Notes: a model not told the origin generated them from the letters alone. A DNA stretch of 64,000 nucleotides from Mesorhizobium sp. YC-39 (GCF_025753795.1 NZ_JAOWPS010000001.1:1116001-1180000); one strand, 5' to 3'; counted from the first letter of the stretch, positions 53,593-63,230 are shown. A program made the numbers and translations.

Positions 53593-54492
53593 TCAGGCGT
53601 AGCGCGAAGCCACCTCGAACAGGATGGCATGGCGCGCGGCAAGTGCCGCCACATCTGTCGCATAGCCGCCGCCGATGACGCCGCATATCGGGATGCCAAG
53701 TGCCCGGAAATGGCGGATCACCATGTCGTCGCGGGCGCGCAGGCCTTCGTTCGACAGCGACAGCCTGCCCAGCCGATCCTCGGCATGGACATCGACCCCG
53801 GCATTGTAGAAGACAATGTCCCAGCGCGCCCTGGCGGGCAATTCCGGCAGAAGACCGCTGAGACTTTCGAGATAGGCCACGTCACCAGTGCCGTCGGGCA
53901 GGGCGACATCGAGGTCGGAGGCGATCTTGCGCACCGGATAGTTGCGCTCGCCATGCATGGAAAAGGTGAACGCGCGGGGTTCATCCCTCAGGATGTCCGC
54001 CGTGCCGTCGCCCTGATGCACGTCGAGATCGACGATCAGGATGTTTTGGGCGGCACCTTCGGCGAGCAGCACAAGCGAGGCGACAGCGACATCGTTGAAG
54101 GTGCAGAAACCGGCGCCTTGCGCGCGCCGTGCGTGATGGCTGCCGCCGGCAGTGTTGCAAGCGATGCCGTTCAGCAACGCCAGCCGCGCCGCCAGCACCG
54201 TGCCGCCGGTTGCAAGCTGGGCTCGCAGCGAAACGCGCGGTCCGACCGGAAAGCCGATCTCGCGCTCGATCTTTGCAGGCACCTCACAGGCCAGCACCTG
54301 ATCGACATAGGAGGCGGCATGGGCAAGCCTCAGCCATGACGCCGGCGCTGCCTCCGGCACGTTGAGCGCGGCAGGTCCGGCCAGCCCGCGCGCGCTCAAG
54401 GCTTCCATCAGCAGCGGATATTTGCTCATCGGGAAGCGATGATTGACGGCGAAGCCAGCGTCATAGTCGGGGTGATGGACGATCGGAAGCAT
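53593..54492 (-). CDS. histone-deacetylase-family hydrolase
   Basis: With the ATG giving MLPIVHHPDYDAGF, the protein has 299 residues and the arginase/HDAC fold motifs: GGSHHARRAQGAGFCTFNDV (His-His pair and Phe-Asn-Asp), VDLDVHQGDGT (zinc ligands Asp and His), FSMHGERNYP and FYNAGVDVHAEDRLG (third ligand Asp). Bacterial members deacetylate acetoin-utilisation proteins, polyamines or other amides rather than histones. All zinc ligands are intact, so it should be catalytic. The substrate is unknown. Confidence 0.9.
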   Translation of the reverse strand: MLPIVHHPDYDAGFAVNHRFPMSKYPLLMEALSARGLAGPAALNVPEAAPASWLRLAHAASYVDQVLACEVPAKIEREIGFPVGPRVSLRAQLATGGTVLAARLALLNGIACNTAGGSHHARRAQGAGFCTFNDVAVASLVLLAEGAAQNILIVDLDVHQGDGTADILRDEPRAFTFSMHGERNYPVRKIASDLDVALPDGTGDVAYLESLSGLLPELPARARWDIVFYNAGVDVHAEDRLGRLSLSNEGLRARDDMVIRHFRALGIPICGVIGGGYATDVAALAARHAILFEVASRYA

Positions 54493-54596
54493 GGAATGGG
54501 TTACGGCGATGCGCCACAGGCGGGTTTCGGTTGACCATGGCGGGTGGATGGTTGCGCGGAAGGACAAAACTGGGGCACATCGGCGGGTCGATCAAG

Positions 54597-55955
54597 ATGC
54601 TCCCGCAGGAAAGAGGTTCCTTGGATCAGGCGTCAACAGCAACCGCCAGAACCTTCGTCGTCACCAATCGCTCGGTGCTCACTATCGCGGTGCCGATGAC
54701 GCTTGCCTATCTGACGACACCGCTGCTCGGCATCGTCGACACGGCGGTGGTCGGCCAGTTCGGTGACGCCGCCCTTCTCGGCGGCCTGGCGGCGGGTGCG
54801 CTGATCTTCGATGTCGTCTTCACTACCTTCAATTTCCTGCGCTCCGGCACCACCGGCCTTGTCGCCCAGGCGTTCGGCCGCGGCGATGAACTGGAAGAGC
54901 AGGCGGTGTTCTGGCGCGCAGTGCTGATTGCGATCGTCGCCGGTATCGTGCTTGCCGCGCTTGCGCCATTACTAGCCATTGCCGGGCAATGGTTCATGGC
55001 CGCTGATCCGCGCGTCAGAGAGGCGATGGGCGTCTACATCCGCATCAGATTGCTGGCCGCGCCCTTCTCGCTGATCAACTACGCCATCCTCGGCTATGTG
55101 CTGGGCCGCGGCGAGGGCGGGCTCGGGCTGATGCTGCAGCTCGTGCTCAACGGCATCAACATCGCGCTCTGCATCCTGCTCGGATTGGAGCTGGGCTGGG
55201 GCGTCGCTGGCGTCGCCTGGGCGACCGTCACCGGCGAATTCGTCGCCATGCTGCTTGGCCTCGCGATCGTCGTCAGGCGTTTCCGCGCAGCCCCGGCTTT
55301 GCCGCGCCATCGCCTGCTCGACATGGCTGCCTTCCTGCGCATGTTGTCGCTCAATCGCGACATCATGATCCGTTCGTTCTCACTGCTCGCGGCCTTCGCG
55401 CTGTTCACCCGCCAGGGCGCGCAATTTGGCACGGTGATGCTGGCCGCCAACGCAGTGCTGATGAATTTCTTCCTCATCGCCGGCTATTTCCTCGATGGTT
55501 TCGCGACCGCCGCCGAACAGCTTGCCGGCCGCGCCATCGGCGCGCGTGCCGCCCCGCCGTTCCGCCAGGCCGTCAAGCTGACCCTGTTCTGGGGGTTTGG
55601 ACTGGCAGGCGCCGCGACCTTGATCCTTTTGCGGGGCGGCACCGATCTCGTCGCCCTGATCACGACGTCTGAGGACGTTCGCGCCGTTGCCGACATCTAT
55701 CTGCCCTGGGCCGCATTCACCGCGCTGAGCGGCGTGCTGGCGTTTCAGATGGACGGCGTCTTCATTGGCGCAACCTGGTCGCGCGACATGCGCAACATGA
55801 TGCTTTTGTCCTTCCTCGTCTTCAGCGCCGCGCTGCTCACCTTGGCGCCGGCCTTCGGCAATCACGGCCTGTGGGCGTCGCTGCATGTCTTCCTGCTGGT
55901 ACGCGGCTTCAGCCTGCTCGCCATTCTGCGGCTGCGGGTGCGGACGGCGTTTTAG
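54597..55955 (+). CDS. MATE family multidrug/metabolite efflux transporter (DinF-like)
   Basis: A product of about 450 residues with twelve membrane helices and the MATE signatures VPMTLAYLTTPLLGIVDTAVVG in the first helices and the second-half repeat NRDIMIRSFSLLAAFALFTRQGA. The end ALFLVRGFSLLAILRLRVRT-like region matches the DinF branch. Starts are ambiguous: the ATG used here has no ribosome binding site, and a TTG at 54621 follows GAAAGAGG and gives an N-terminus closer to the usual length. MATE proteins exchange organic cations for Na+ or H+. The gene is divergent from the HDAC-like gene. Confidence 0.87.
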   Translation: MLPQERGSLDQASTATARTFVVTNRSVLTIAVPMTLAYLTTPLLGIVDTAVVGQFGDAALLGGLAAGALIFDVVFTTFNFLRSGTTGLVAQAFGRGDELEEQAVFWRAVLIAIVAGIVLAALAPLLAIAGQWFMAADPRVREAMGVYIRIRLLAAPFSLINYAILGYVLGRGEGGLGLMLQLVLNGINIALCILLGLELGWGVAGVAWATVTGEFVAMLLGLAIVVRRFRAAPALPRHRLLDMAAFLRMLSLNRDIMIRSFSLLAAFALFTRQGAQFGTVMLAANAVLMNFFLIAGYFLDGFATAAEQLAGRAIGARAAPPFRQAVKLTLFWGFGLAGAATLILLRGGTDLVALITTSEDVRAVADIYLPWAAFTALSGVLAFQMDGVFIGATWSRDMRNMMLLSFLVFSAALLTLAPAFGNHGLWASLHVFLLVRGFSLLAILRLRVRTAF

Positions 55956-56042
55956 GCAGTGTCCTCGGCGGTGCTTGCACTTCGGGTCGATTTCGTTACG
56001 TTTTCCAGCAGCCTGACCCTCCAATTTGTTCAGGGGAAGCCT

Positions 56043-56207
56043 GTGCGAAGTTACCTGCCATATATCCTGGGCGCGGCGCTGGGACTGCTCGTCGCGTTCA
56101 TCCTCTCCGCAATTCTTGGCGTCGGCGGAATTCCCCAGTTGCTTCTTTTTGGGTTGTTTCCTGCTATCGGCGGCACCGTCTGCGAACGGATCGTCGGTCG
56201 CAATTGA
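56043..56207 (+). CDS. small hydrophobic protein of unknown function
   Basis: A GTG start preceded by GGGGAAG gives 54 residues, MRSYLPYILGAALGLLVAFILSA and then a second hydrophobic stretch GGIPQLLLFGLFPAIGGT with a basic tail. Two membrane helices are likely. An open frame extends upstream to 55959 but without a ribosome binding site. It is not recognised; its good start signals and hydrophobicity support it as a real small membrane protein. Confidence 0.5.
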   Translation: MRSYLPYILGAALGLLVAFILSAILGVGGIPQLLLFGLFPAIGGTVCERIVGRN

Positions 56208-56228
56208 CACTGAGCTTTTTAGCGCAGT

Positions 56229-57305
56229 TTAGAGTTGCTTCGACGCCCAGAAGTCGAGCCGGCTGTCACGTAGATCGCGGATGGATTTGAGTCGCTCTTT
56301 GTCCACGAAACGGATCATTCCGGAAAGAATGCGGCCCGGCAGCGCAGGCCCAGCATAGATCATGCCGGTGTAGAGCTGGACGAGATCGGCGCCGGCGCGG
56401 ATTTTTTCCAGCGCCGTCTCGGCGGTAGAGACACCACCGACGCCGATGATGGCGCGGTCCGGACCAAGCAGTTTGCGCATCTTTGCCAGCACGATGGTCG
56501 AGCGTTCGAACAAAGGTTTCCCCGAGAGCCCGCCGGTCTCGCCGGCAACACCGGCGCTGCGCAGGCTCAGTCGCGAAATGGTGGTGTTGGAGACGATGAC
56601 GCCGTCTATCTGCTTCTCGGTGACCTCGGCGGCGATGTCCTCCAATTCGGCCTCGACCAGATCCGGCGCGATCTTGAGGAAGACGGGCGGCTGCACTGCG
56701 GCTGCCGACCGCGCGCCGATGACCCGGGACAAAAGCTCGCCGAGCTGCTCGCGCGCCTGCATGTTGCGCAGGCCAGGCGTATTCGGCGAGGAGATGTTGA
56801 CCGTCAGATAGCTGGCGTATTTGGCGAATGTGACGATGCCGCGCTCATAATCGCTGACGCGGTCGGCGCTGTCCTTGTTGGCGCCGATATTGACACCAAC
56901 GATACCGGCGCGGCCGCTGCGGGCGGCAAGGCGTCGTTCAGCGGCCTCGTGACCCTCATTGTTGAAGCCCAGCCGGTTGATCACCGCTTCGTCGGCCGTC
57001 AGCCGGAAAATACGCGGCTTCGGATTGCCCGCCTGCGGCAGTGGCGTGACGGTGCCGACCTCGGCGAAACCGAAGCCGAGGCCAAGCAGCGCGTCCGGCA
57101 CCTCGGCATTCTTGTCGTAGCCGGCGGCCATGCCCAGCGGATTGGGAAAATCGATGCCGCAAAGGCTGACCTTCAGCCTGGCGTCGCGCGGTGGGCGGTC
57201 GGCAACCGGCAGGCCGCATTTCAGCGCCGCGATCGAAAGCCCATGCGCGGCTTCCGGATCGAGCGTGAACAGGAGCTTCTGGCCGATCCGGTCGAGCACG
57301 CTCAT
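56229..57305 (-). CDS. pyrD: dihydroorotate dehydrogenase (quinone), class 2
   Basis: The 358-residue protein has an N-terminal amphipathic helix region typical of membrane-associated class 2 enzymes (LDRIGQKLLFTLDPEAAHGLSIAALK), then the FMN barrel with GLAAGYDKNAEV-like MAAGYDKNAEVPDALLGLGFGFAEVGTVTP, NRLGFNNEGHEA, NISSPNTPGLR with the active-site Ser region, and IGVGGVSTAETALEKIRAGADLVQLYTGM for phosphate binding. It oxidises dihydroorotate to orotate, passing electrons to quinone. Its ATG overlaps the stop codon of the DUF952 gene, so the two are co-translated. Confidence 0.96.
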   Translation of the reverse strand: MSVLDRIGQKLLFTLDPEAAHGLSIAALKCGLPVADRPPRDARLKVSLCGIDFPNPLGMAAGYDKNAEVPDALLGLGFGFAEVGTVTPLPQAGNPKPRIFRLTADEAVINRLGFNNEGHEAAERRLAARSGRAGIVGVNIGANKDSADRVSDYERGIVTFAKYASYLTVNISSPNTPGLRNMQAREQLGELLSRVIGARSAAAVQPPVFLKIAPDLVEAELEDIAAEVTEKQIDGVIVSNTTISRLSLRSAGVAGETGGLSGKPLFERSTIVLAKMRKLLGPDRAIIGVGGVSTAETALEKIRAGADLVQLYTGMIYAGPALPGRILSGMIRFVDKERLKSIRDLRDSRLDFWASKQL

Positions 57306-57652
57306 TCGCCCTCCAGCGCGGGAAACTGGTGCGCGCCATCGGCGCCGAGCGTCAATGGCTGCACCCAGACGACGGCCTTGAGGTCGAGCGGACCGTAGAG
57401 ATGCGGGAACAGCGCGCCACCGCGCGAGACCTCGTATCTCAGCGCTTCACCCAGGCGCGCGCCGTCGATGGCGACCAGCAGCAGCCCGTTCTGGCCGGCA
57501 AAGTGCTTTGCCGCCGTTTCCCTGGCTTGCCCGGCGGTGGAAAAATGGATGAAGCCATCGGCGAGATCGATCGGCGCGCCGGTGAAGCTCCCGTTTCTTT
57601 CGGCCTCGCGCCAAAGCGCTTCAGGCACTATCTTGTAGATAATCTGAGACAT
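57302..57652 (-). CDS. DUF952 domain protein
   Basis: From the ATG giving MSQIIYKIVPEALWREAERN, the protein has 116 residues and the DUF952 pattern: DLADGFIHFSTAGQARETAAKHF, LLLVAIDGARLGEALRYEVSRGG and LFPHLYGPLDLKAVVWVQPL. The invariant His residues (GFIHFS, PHLYG) suggest a small ADP-ribose or nucleotide-like binding pocket, but function is not established. It is translationally coupled to pyrD (ATGA overlap), a frequent pairing in rhizobia. Confidence 0.9.
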   Translation of the reverse strand: MSQIIYKIVPEALWREAERNGSFTGAPIDLADGFIHFSTAGQARETAAKHFAGQNGLLLVAIDGARLGEALRYEVSRGGALFPHLYGPLDLKAVVWVQPLTLGADGAHQFPALEGE

Positions 57653-57762
57653 GGTTGCGCTATAGTCCGAACAGACCAGGCGGGGAAGGGCGAGCCAGAG
57701 ATCTTCCCCATTTCCGGCGCAAACATGTGATAGATTGCGCCGATTGGCCCATGGAGGACAAC

Positions 57763-58200
57763 ATGCGTCTGCAGCACGTCTTGATCCCGGCAGCACTCGT
57801 TTCGCTCGTCGCGGCATCAGCCTTTTCCGAGGAAACCGATCGCTACAAGCTGGAAAAGTCGGCCAATGGCTATGTCCGCATGGATACACAGACCGGCGCG
57901 ATGTCGATCTGCGAGGAACGCTCCGGCCAGCTCGTCTGCAAGGTGGCCGCCGATGAACGCGCCGCCTTCCAGGACGAGATCGACCGGCTGCAAGGCTCGG
58001 TGAAGGCGCTGGATGAGCGCGTGGCCAAGCTCGAAAACTCGCTGTCCGCCCGCCTCGAATCTACGCTGCCCAGCGAGGAGGATTTCAACAAGACGATGAG
58101 CTATATGGAGCGTTTCCTGCGCGGCTTCATGGACATCGTCAAGGATATGGACAAGGACAATGGCGACGATGGCGCCAAGCTCAATTCACAAAAGACCTGA
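57763..58200 (+). CDS. secreted coiled-coil protein of unknown function
   Basis: The ATG five bases after GGAGG gives 145 residues: a signal peptide to about residue 22 (LVAASAFSEE), a short domain with ERSGQLVCKVAADE and two cysteines (SICEERSGQLVC), then a coiled coil (DEIDRLQGSVKALDERVAKLENSL) and an acidic C-terminus. It resembles small hypothetical periplasmic proteins common in Rhizobiales. No function is known. The two cysteines could form a disulfide. Confidence 0.72.
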   Translation: MRLQHVLIPAALVSLVAASAFSEETDRYKLEKSANGYVRMDTQTGAMSICEERSGQLVCKVAADERAAFQDEIDRLQGSVKALDERVAKLENSLSARLESTLPSEEDFNKTMSYMERFLRGFMDIVKDMDKDNGDDGAKLNSQKT

Positions 58201-58356
58201 AGCTGCTGGGCCAAAATCGCCGATTGGCGATTGTGCTGGTCTGGGGAAAAATCCGCGCTTGACCTTTGCCGCTTGAAAACAGCTGACATCACCGCATAAT
58301 TGTTCGACTGGTCCCGAAAAAGCAGAAAATCATCGATGGGATTCGGGGAGGGACAT

Positions 58357-59016
58357 TTGCCGTCGGGCTACACGTTCGTCATTGCCGACGATCATCCGCT
58401 TTTCCGCGGCGCCCTTAGGGAGGCGCTGGCCGGCATCGGCAACGTCGCCGCCATTCACGAGGCCGGCGATTTCGAAAGCACCAAGGCGCTGGTCGTGGCC
58501 AATGAGGACGTCGATCTGGTGCTGCTCGACCTGTCGATGCCGGGTGCCAGCGGCCTTTCCGGTCTGATCTCGCTGCGCGGCATCCATCCGGCGGTGCCGC
58601 TGGTGGTGGTGTCGGCGCATGACGACCCGGTGACGATCCGCCGTGCGCTCGATCTCGGCGCGTCCGGATTCATCTCCAAATCGGCCAGCATGGAGGAGAT
58701 CCGTAGTGCCGTGCAGTTGGTGCTGGCCGGCGACATCGCCGCTCCCGTCGGCATCGATCTCGGCGTCGAGCGCGATCCCGAGATCTCCGACCTGATCAAG
58801 CGGCTGCAGGCGCTGACGCCGCAGCAGACGCGCGTACTCGGCATGCTGGCCGAAGGGCTGCTCAACAAGCAGATCGCCTACGAACTCGGCGTCTCCGAAG
58901 CGACGATCAAGGCGCATGTCTCGGCGATCCTGCAGAAGCTTGGCGTCGACAGCCGCACCCAGGCGGTGATCCAGCTCTCCAAGATCGGCAGCGATCCGCT
59001 GCAAGCTGCCGGCTAA
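58357..59016 (+). CDS. NarL-type response regulator (REC + LuxR HTH)
   Basis: A TTG start with a strong GGGGAGGG five bases upstream gives 219 residues; an in-frame ATG seven codons earlier (58336) lacks a ribosome binding site. The receiver domain begins FVIADDHPLFRGALREAL, with the phospho-acceptor Asp in LVLLDLSMPG and Lys in GFISKSAS. The C-terminal LuxR helix-turn-helix is LTPQQTRVLGMLAEGLLNKQIAYELGVSEATIKAHV. It lies three bases from the convergent hybrid kinase gene, its probable partner. Confidence 0.9.
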   Translation: MPSGYTFVIADDHPLFRGALREALAGIGNVAAIHEAGDFESTKALVVANEDVDLVLLDLSMPGASGLSGLISLRGIHPAVPLVVVSAHDDPVTIRRALDLGASGFISKSASMEEIRSAVQLVLAGDIAAPVGIDLGVERDPEISDLIKRLQALTPQQTRVLGMLAEGLLNKQIAYELGVSEATIKAHVSAILQKLGVDSRTQAVIQLSKIGSDPLQAAG

Positions 59017-59019
59017 CGC

Positions 59020-62000
59020 TTACTCTGCCGCTGACGCCAATGGCCTGACCCTGGCCATCATCGAACGCAGCACCGCTGGTTTCAGCGGCTTGTTGACCAC
59101 CGGCACGTCCAGCCCGGCGGCGGCCGTACGAACCTGGCTGGAGCGGTCGGCGGTGACCAGCACGGCCGGCATGTCCTGACCATGGATCGCGCGCAATCTC
59201 GTGATTACGTCGAGGCCGGTCTTGCCGTCGAGATGGTAGTCGGCAAGCACGATGTCGGGCCGGCGCAGGCCCGATCCCTCGAAATCCTCCGAACCGGAAA
59301 AAAGTTCGACGTCGCAGCCCCAGCCTTCGAGAAGCAGCCGCATGCCATCGAGGATGCGGGCGTCGTTGTCGATGCAGAACACATGCAGCCCTGCAAGCGA
59401 GGCAGCGGCACGGATTGGCGGTTTGGCCTCGACGGCGCGGCGTGGCGCCTCGACGGCCGCGACCGGCAGAATGACGGAAAAGCGCGTGCCCTTGCCCGGA
59501 TCGGAGAAGATACGGATCTCGAGGCGCAGGACACGGGCGATGCGGTCGACGATGGAGAGGCCGAGACCCAGACCTTCGGCCTCGCGCGCGCCTTCATCGA
59601 GCCGGGTGAATTCGTGAAAAACCGTGTTCAGCTTGTCGCCGGCAATGCCGATACCGGTATCGATCACCTGAATCTCCGCCAGTTCGCCGCGCCGCCTGAC
59701 CCCGACCAGGATGCGGCCGTGGCGGGTATATTTGATGGCGTTGGACACCAGATTCTGGATCAGGCGGCGCAACAGATTGCGGTCCGTCATCACGCTGAGC
59801 GACGACGGCATGATCGTCAGGTCGAGCCTTTTCTCTGCCGCCAGCGGTCGAAAATCATTGCCGATCTGGCGCAGCATTCCGTCGAGGCTGAAGGCGGTAT
59901 CGTCCGGCTTCATCGCGCCGGCGTCGAGGCGGGAAATGTCGAGCACGGCGCCGAGAATGGTCTCGACCGATTCCAGCGAGGATTCGATGTTGATCGCGGC
60001 TTTGCCGGCAGGTCCCTTGCCGGCCTTTTCGATCAGCGACGAGCAATAGAGCCGGGCGGCGTTCAGCGGCTGCAGGATGTCGTGGCCGGCGGCGGCAAGA
60101 AAGCGCGTCTTGCCGAGATTGGCCTCCTCGGCCAGCATCTGCGCCTGCGCCAGCTCCTCGTTGACGCGGGTCAGTTCGACGGTACGGTCCTTGACGCGCT
60201 GTTCCAACGATTCATTTGCGCGCTTGAGCGCCAGATCCTGCTCGACGCGGCCGGAAATGTCGGCATAGGTGGCGACGATGCCACCATCCGGCATCGGATT
60301 GGAGCGCAACTCAAGGATGCGGCCGCTGGTCTTCAGCTCCATCTGCCACGGGCTGACGAAACTGGTCAGCCGGTTGAGCATCGCCACCCGCTGGTCCGCC
60401 GGAATGTCGCCGCGCTGGGCGAGGTGGTGCAATATGCGGTCGAGCGAGACCCCGACCTGGCCCATCTCGTCGGGCAGGTCGAACAGTGCCCGGTACTGGC
60501 GGTTCCAGCAGATCAGCCGGAAATCCCGGTCGAAGACGGTAATGCCCTGTTCCATCTGGTCGAGCGCGATCTGCAACAGGTCGCGATTGTGCTGCAGCGC
60601 CTCGGTGGCGTCATCGAGCAGGCGGAAGGCATCCTTGGATTCGCGATCGTTGCGGCGCAAAAGCAACGACAGGATAAGCCGCGCCGACGACGAGCCGACG
60701 GCGCTCGCCAAAAGCTGCTCGGAGAAGCGGATGACATCCATGCTCGCCTGCTCGTTGCCGTGCAGTGAGGTGCCGCTGCTCTTTTCGAACGACTGAAAGG
60801 AGCGCTCGGTGCGTTCGACGCCGAGGTAGCGCGCAATGGTGTCCTTGAGGTTGTTGACGGTGACGGTGGTGCGGAAGCGGCGCAGGCTGGGCATCGGACC
60901 GGCATCGCGCGGCACGAAGATCGCCGCCTGGATGCGTTCCAGCGGCACCGACGCGCGCGACAGCGAGCCGAGCACGAAAAACAGCGTGTTGATCGACAGG
61001 CTCCACAAGACGCCGTGGTTCAGCGGCTCGGCGACGGTGCCGAACAGAGCCTGCGGCCGCAACGCTTCGAAACCGAGCAGGCCATGGACGACTATACCGG
61101 TATCGGGTGCGGCCAGCGACGGCAGCAGCAGCGTATAGAACCAGACGAGGATGCCGGCGACCATGCCGAGTGCAGCACCCCTGCCATTGGCGCCGCGCCA
61201 GACCAGCCCGCCGATCAGCGCCGGCGCGAACTGGGCAATGGCTGCAAACGACATCAGGCCGATGGAGGAGAGCCGCGCGTTGTTGGTGCTCTCGCGGTAA
61301 TAGAGGAAGGCGATGAACAGCATGATGAAGATCGCGCCGCGCCGAACATTGAGGATGAGCGTCGACCAGTCCTCGTTCTGCGAAGTCGTGGTTTTGAGCA
61401 GGCGGCGCACGAAGAGCGGGATGACCAGGTCGTTGGAGATCATGATCGAGAGCGCGACGCTCTCGACGATCACCATCGCGGTTGCCGCCGACAGGCCGCC
61501 GATGAAGGCTGCCATGGCCAGCACGTCGTGGCCGTTAAGCAGCGGCAGCGACAAAACGTAGAGATCGCTGCTGGTCCTGCTGCCGACCAGCGACAGTCCG
61601 GCCAGCGCGATCGGCAGCACGAACAGGTTGATCGCCACCAGATAGAGCGGAAACACCCATGTCGCGGTGCGCAGCTCGGCCTCGCTGCGGTTCTCGACGA
61701 TGGTGACGTAGAACTGGCGCGGCAGCATGATGATGGCGAAGCCGCTGAGGCCGGTCAGCACCAGCCAGGTGGCGAGCGAGGTGTTGTAGCTCATCGCGTG
61801 ACGCACTTGCTCATTCTGCGCGAGCTTGTCGATCATGTCGCCCGGGCCGCCGAAGATCAGGAACGTCACCATCAGGCCGATCGCCAGGAAGGCGGCAAGC
61901 TTGACCACGGTTTCGACCGCGACCGCCAGCACCAGCCCGTCCTGATGCTCGGTGGCGTCGGCGTGGCGCGTGCCGAACAGCACCGCAAACAGCGCCAGCA

Positions 62001-62508
62001 GCATGGCGACGACCAGCGAGATGTCGCTGACGAAGGGATCGAAGGAGGGCGGCGAGCCGGTGTAGTGCTCGACCATCAGGCTGACCGAACCGGAAATCGC
62101 CTTCAACTGCAGCGCGATGTAAGGCACCGCGCCGATCGTCGCGATCAGCGTGGCGATCGCCGCGACCGCAAAGCTCTTGCCGTAGCGGGCGCCGAGGAAA
62201 TCGGCGATCGAGGTGATCTTTTCGGTCTTGGCCAGCCTGACAATGCGTTGCAGCAGCGGAAAGCCGAACACGAAGACCAGCACCGGACCGATATAGATGC
62301 CGAGGAATTCGAGGCCGCGTTCGGAGGAAAGGCCGACCGAGCCGAAGAATGTCCAGGAGGTGCAGTAGATCGCCAGGCTGAGCGCATAGATGAACGGTCG
62401 GGCCCGGTCGGGCCTGGACATCGTCGAGCGCCGGTCGCCGAGGCTGGCGATGGCGAAGAGCAACGTCACATAGGCGATCGCGATGATGACGATGAACCAG
62501 CCCTGCAC
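59020..62508 (-). CDS. hybrid sensor histidine kinase with N-terminal SSS transporter-like domain
   Basis: This 1162-residue protein combines a sodium:solute symporter-like N-terminal half (about 13 membrane helices to residue 500, with SIADFLGARYGKSFAVAAIATLIA), a STAC-like linker, a PAS domain (about 640-740, ALDQMEQGITVFDRDFRLICWN), a coiled coil, HisKA with the acceptor His in AAAGHDILQPLNAARLY near residue 808, an HATPase domain with NLVSNAIKYTRHGRI and a C-terminal receiver (phospho-Asp in IVLADYHLDGKTG, near 1091). The architecture is that of CbrA/NahK-like kinases that couple nutrient uptake or sensing to signalling. The substrate is unknown. The convergent NarL gene probably encodes its response regulator. 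Confidence 0.9.
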   Translation of the reverse strand: MQGWFIVIIAIAYVTLLFAIASLGDRRSTMSRPDRARPFIYALSLAIYCTSWTFFGSVGLSSERGLEFLGIYIGPVLVFVFGFPLLQRIVRLAKTEKITSIADFLGARYGKSFAVAAIATLIATIGAVPYIALQLKAISGSVSLMVEHYTGSPPSFDPFVSDISLVVAMLLALFAVLFGTRHADATEHQDGLVLAVAVETVVKLAAFLAIGLMVTFLIFGGPGDMIDKLAQNEQVRHAMSYNTSLATWLVLTGLSGFAIIMLPRQFYVTIVENRSEAELRTATWVFPLYLVAINLFVLPIALAGLSLVGSRTSSDLYVLSLPLLNGHDVLAMAAFIGGLSAATAMVIVESVALSIMISNDLVIPLFVRRLLKTTTSQNEDWSTLILNVRRGAIFIMLFIAFLYYRESTNNARLSSIGLMSFAAIAQFAPALIGGLVWRGANGRGAALGMVAGILVWFYTLLLPSLAAPDTGIVVHGLLGFEALRPQALFGTVAEPLNHGVLWSLSINTLFFVLGSLSRASVPLERIQAAIFVPRDAGPMPSLRRFRTTVTVNNLKDTIARYLGVERTERSFQSFEKSSGTSLHGNEQASMDVIRFSEQLLASAVGSSSARLILSLLLRRNDRESKDAFRLLDDATEALQHNRDLLQIALDQMEQGITVFDRDFRLICWNRQYRALFDLPDEMGQVGVSLDRILHHLAQRGDIPADQRVAMLNRLTSFVSPWQMELKTSGRILELRSNPMPDGGIVATYADISGRVEQDLALKRANESLEQRVKDRTVELTRVNEELAQAQMLAEEANLGKTRFLAAAGHDILQPLNAARLYCSSLIEKAGKGPAGKAAINIESSLESVETILGAVLDISRLDAGAMKPDDTAFSLDGMLRQIGNDFRPLAAEKRLDLTIMPSSLSVMTDRNLLRRLIQNLVSNAIKYTRHGRILVGVRRRGELAEIQVIDTGIGIAGDKLNTVFHEFTRLDEGAREAEGLGLGLSIVDRIARVLRLEIRIFSDPGKGTRFSVILPVAAVEAPRRAVEAKPPIRAAASLAGLHVFCIDNDARILDGMRLLLEGWGCDVELFSGSEDFEGSGLRRPDIVLADYHLDGKTGLDVITRLRAIHGQDMPAVLVTADRSSQVRTAAAGLDVPVVNKPLKPAVLRSMMARVRPLASAAE

Positions 62509-62749
62509 GGCCCAGAAATCCTCCCTTGCCGGTTTTCCTCCGGCCTATCGAGAGGCAATCACAGCTTGAAGGGCAAGTCCATCACCGCTTTCGGTGCATG
62601 ACATCAGCGGTTTCGGGCACAACCTGGCCGGTGGAAACCGGTCTTTTGCCCATGTTGCAACCGCAGGTTTTTGTTATGGTGACCATGGGTCGGCGCCGGA
62701 CGAAGCGGGTGGGGGCGGCAGTACGGCCGGTCATGGCAAGGAGGGTCGA

Positions 62750-63172
62750 ATGCTGAAAGAATTCCAGGAATTCATTTCCCGGGGCAATGTTATGGACTTG
62801 GCCGTCGGCGTCATCATCGGCGCCGCCTTCTCCAAGATCGTCGATTCGCTGGTCGGCGACATCATCATGCCGATCGTCGGCGCGATTTTCGGTGGCCTGG
62901 ATTTCAACAACTACTTCTTCGGACTTTCCCCGAACGTTCACTCCAACTCGCTGGCGGCGGCCAAGACCGAAGGCGCCGTCTTCGCCTATGGCAGCTTCAT
63001 CACCGTGGTGCTGAACTTCGTCATCCTCGCCTTCATCATCTTCCTCATGGTCAAGGCGGTAAACAATCTGCGCAGGCGGCTGGAGCGTGAGAAGCCCGCT
63101 GCTCCGGCCGGTCCGCCGCCGGCCGATGTCGCGCTGCTCACCGAAATTCGCGATCTGCTCGCCAGGAAATAG
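62750..63172 (+). CDS. mscL: large-conductance mechanosensitive channel
   Basis: The 140-residue protein has MscL's N-terminal helix [22 protein letters not shown]1 [23 protein letters not shown] with the gate constriction, the periplasmic loop, TM2 [23 protein letters not shown] and a C-terminal helical bundle [18 protein letters not shown] precedes the ATG. It opens on hypo-osmotic shock to release solutes. It is followed by a clear intrinsic terminator. Confidence 0.97.
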   Translation: MLKEFQEFISRGNVMDLAVGVIIGAAFSKIVDSLVGDIIMPIVGAIFGGLDFNNYFFGLSPNVHSNSLAAAKTEGAVFAYGSFITVVLNFVILAFIIFLMVKAVNNLRRRLEREKPAAPAGPPPADVALLTEIRDLLARK

Positions 63173-63193
63173 CGCCGGGCGGATTTCTGGACC

Positions 63194-63230
63194 AAAACCC
63201 TGGCCGCCCGCGGCCGGGGTTTTCTGTTTT
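63194..63230 (+). terminator. intrinsic terminator after mscL
   Basis: AAAACCCTGGCCG pairs with CGGCCGGGGTTTT (one T-G pair) around a four-base loop, followed by CTGTTTT. It starts 22 bp after the stop codon. Confidence 0.85.

Noticed and set aside
61015..62601. Plus-strand open frame of 528 codons opposite the SSS hybrid kinase
   Set aside because: Rich in Asp, Arg, Gln and His with no motif; the minus strand shows an unambiguous transporter-kinase fusion.
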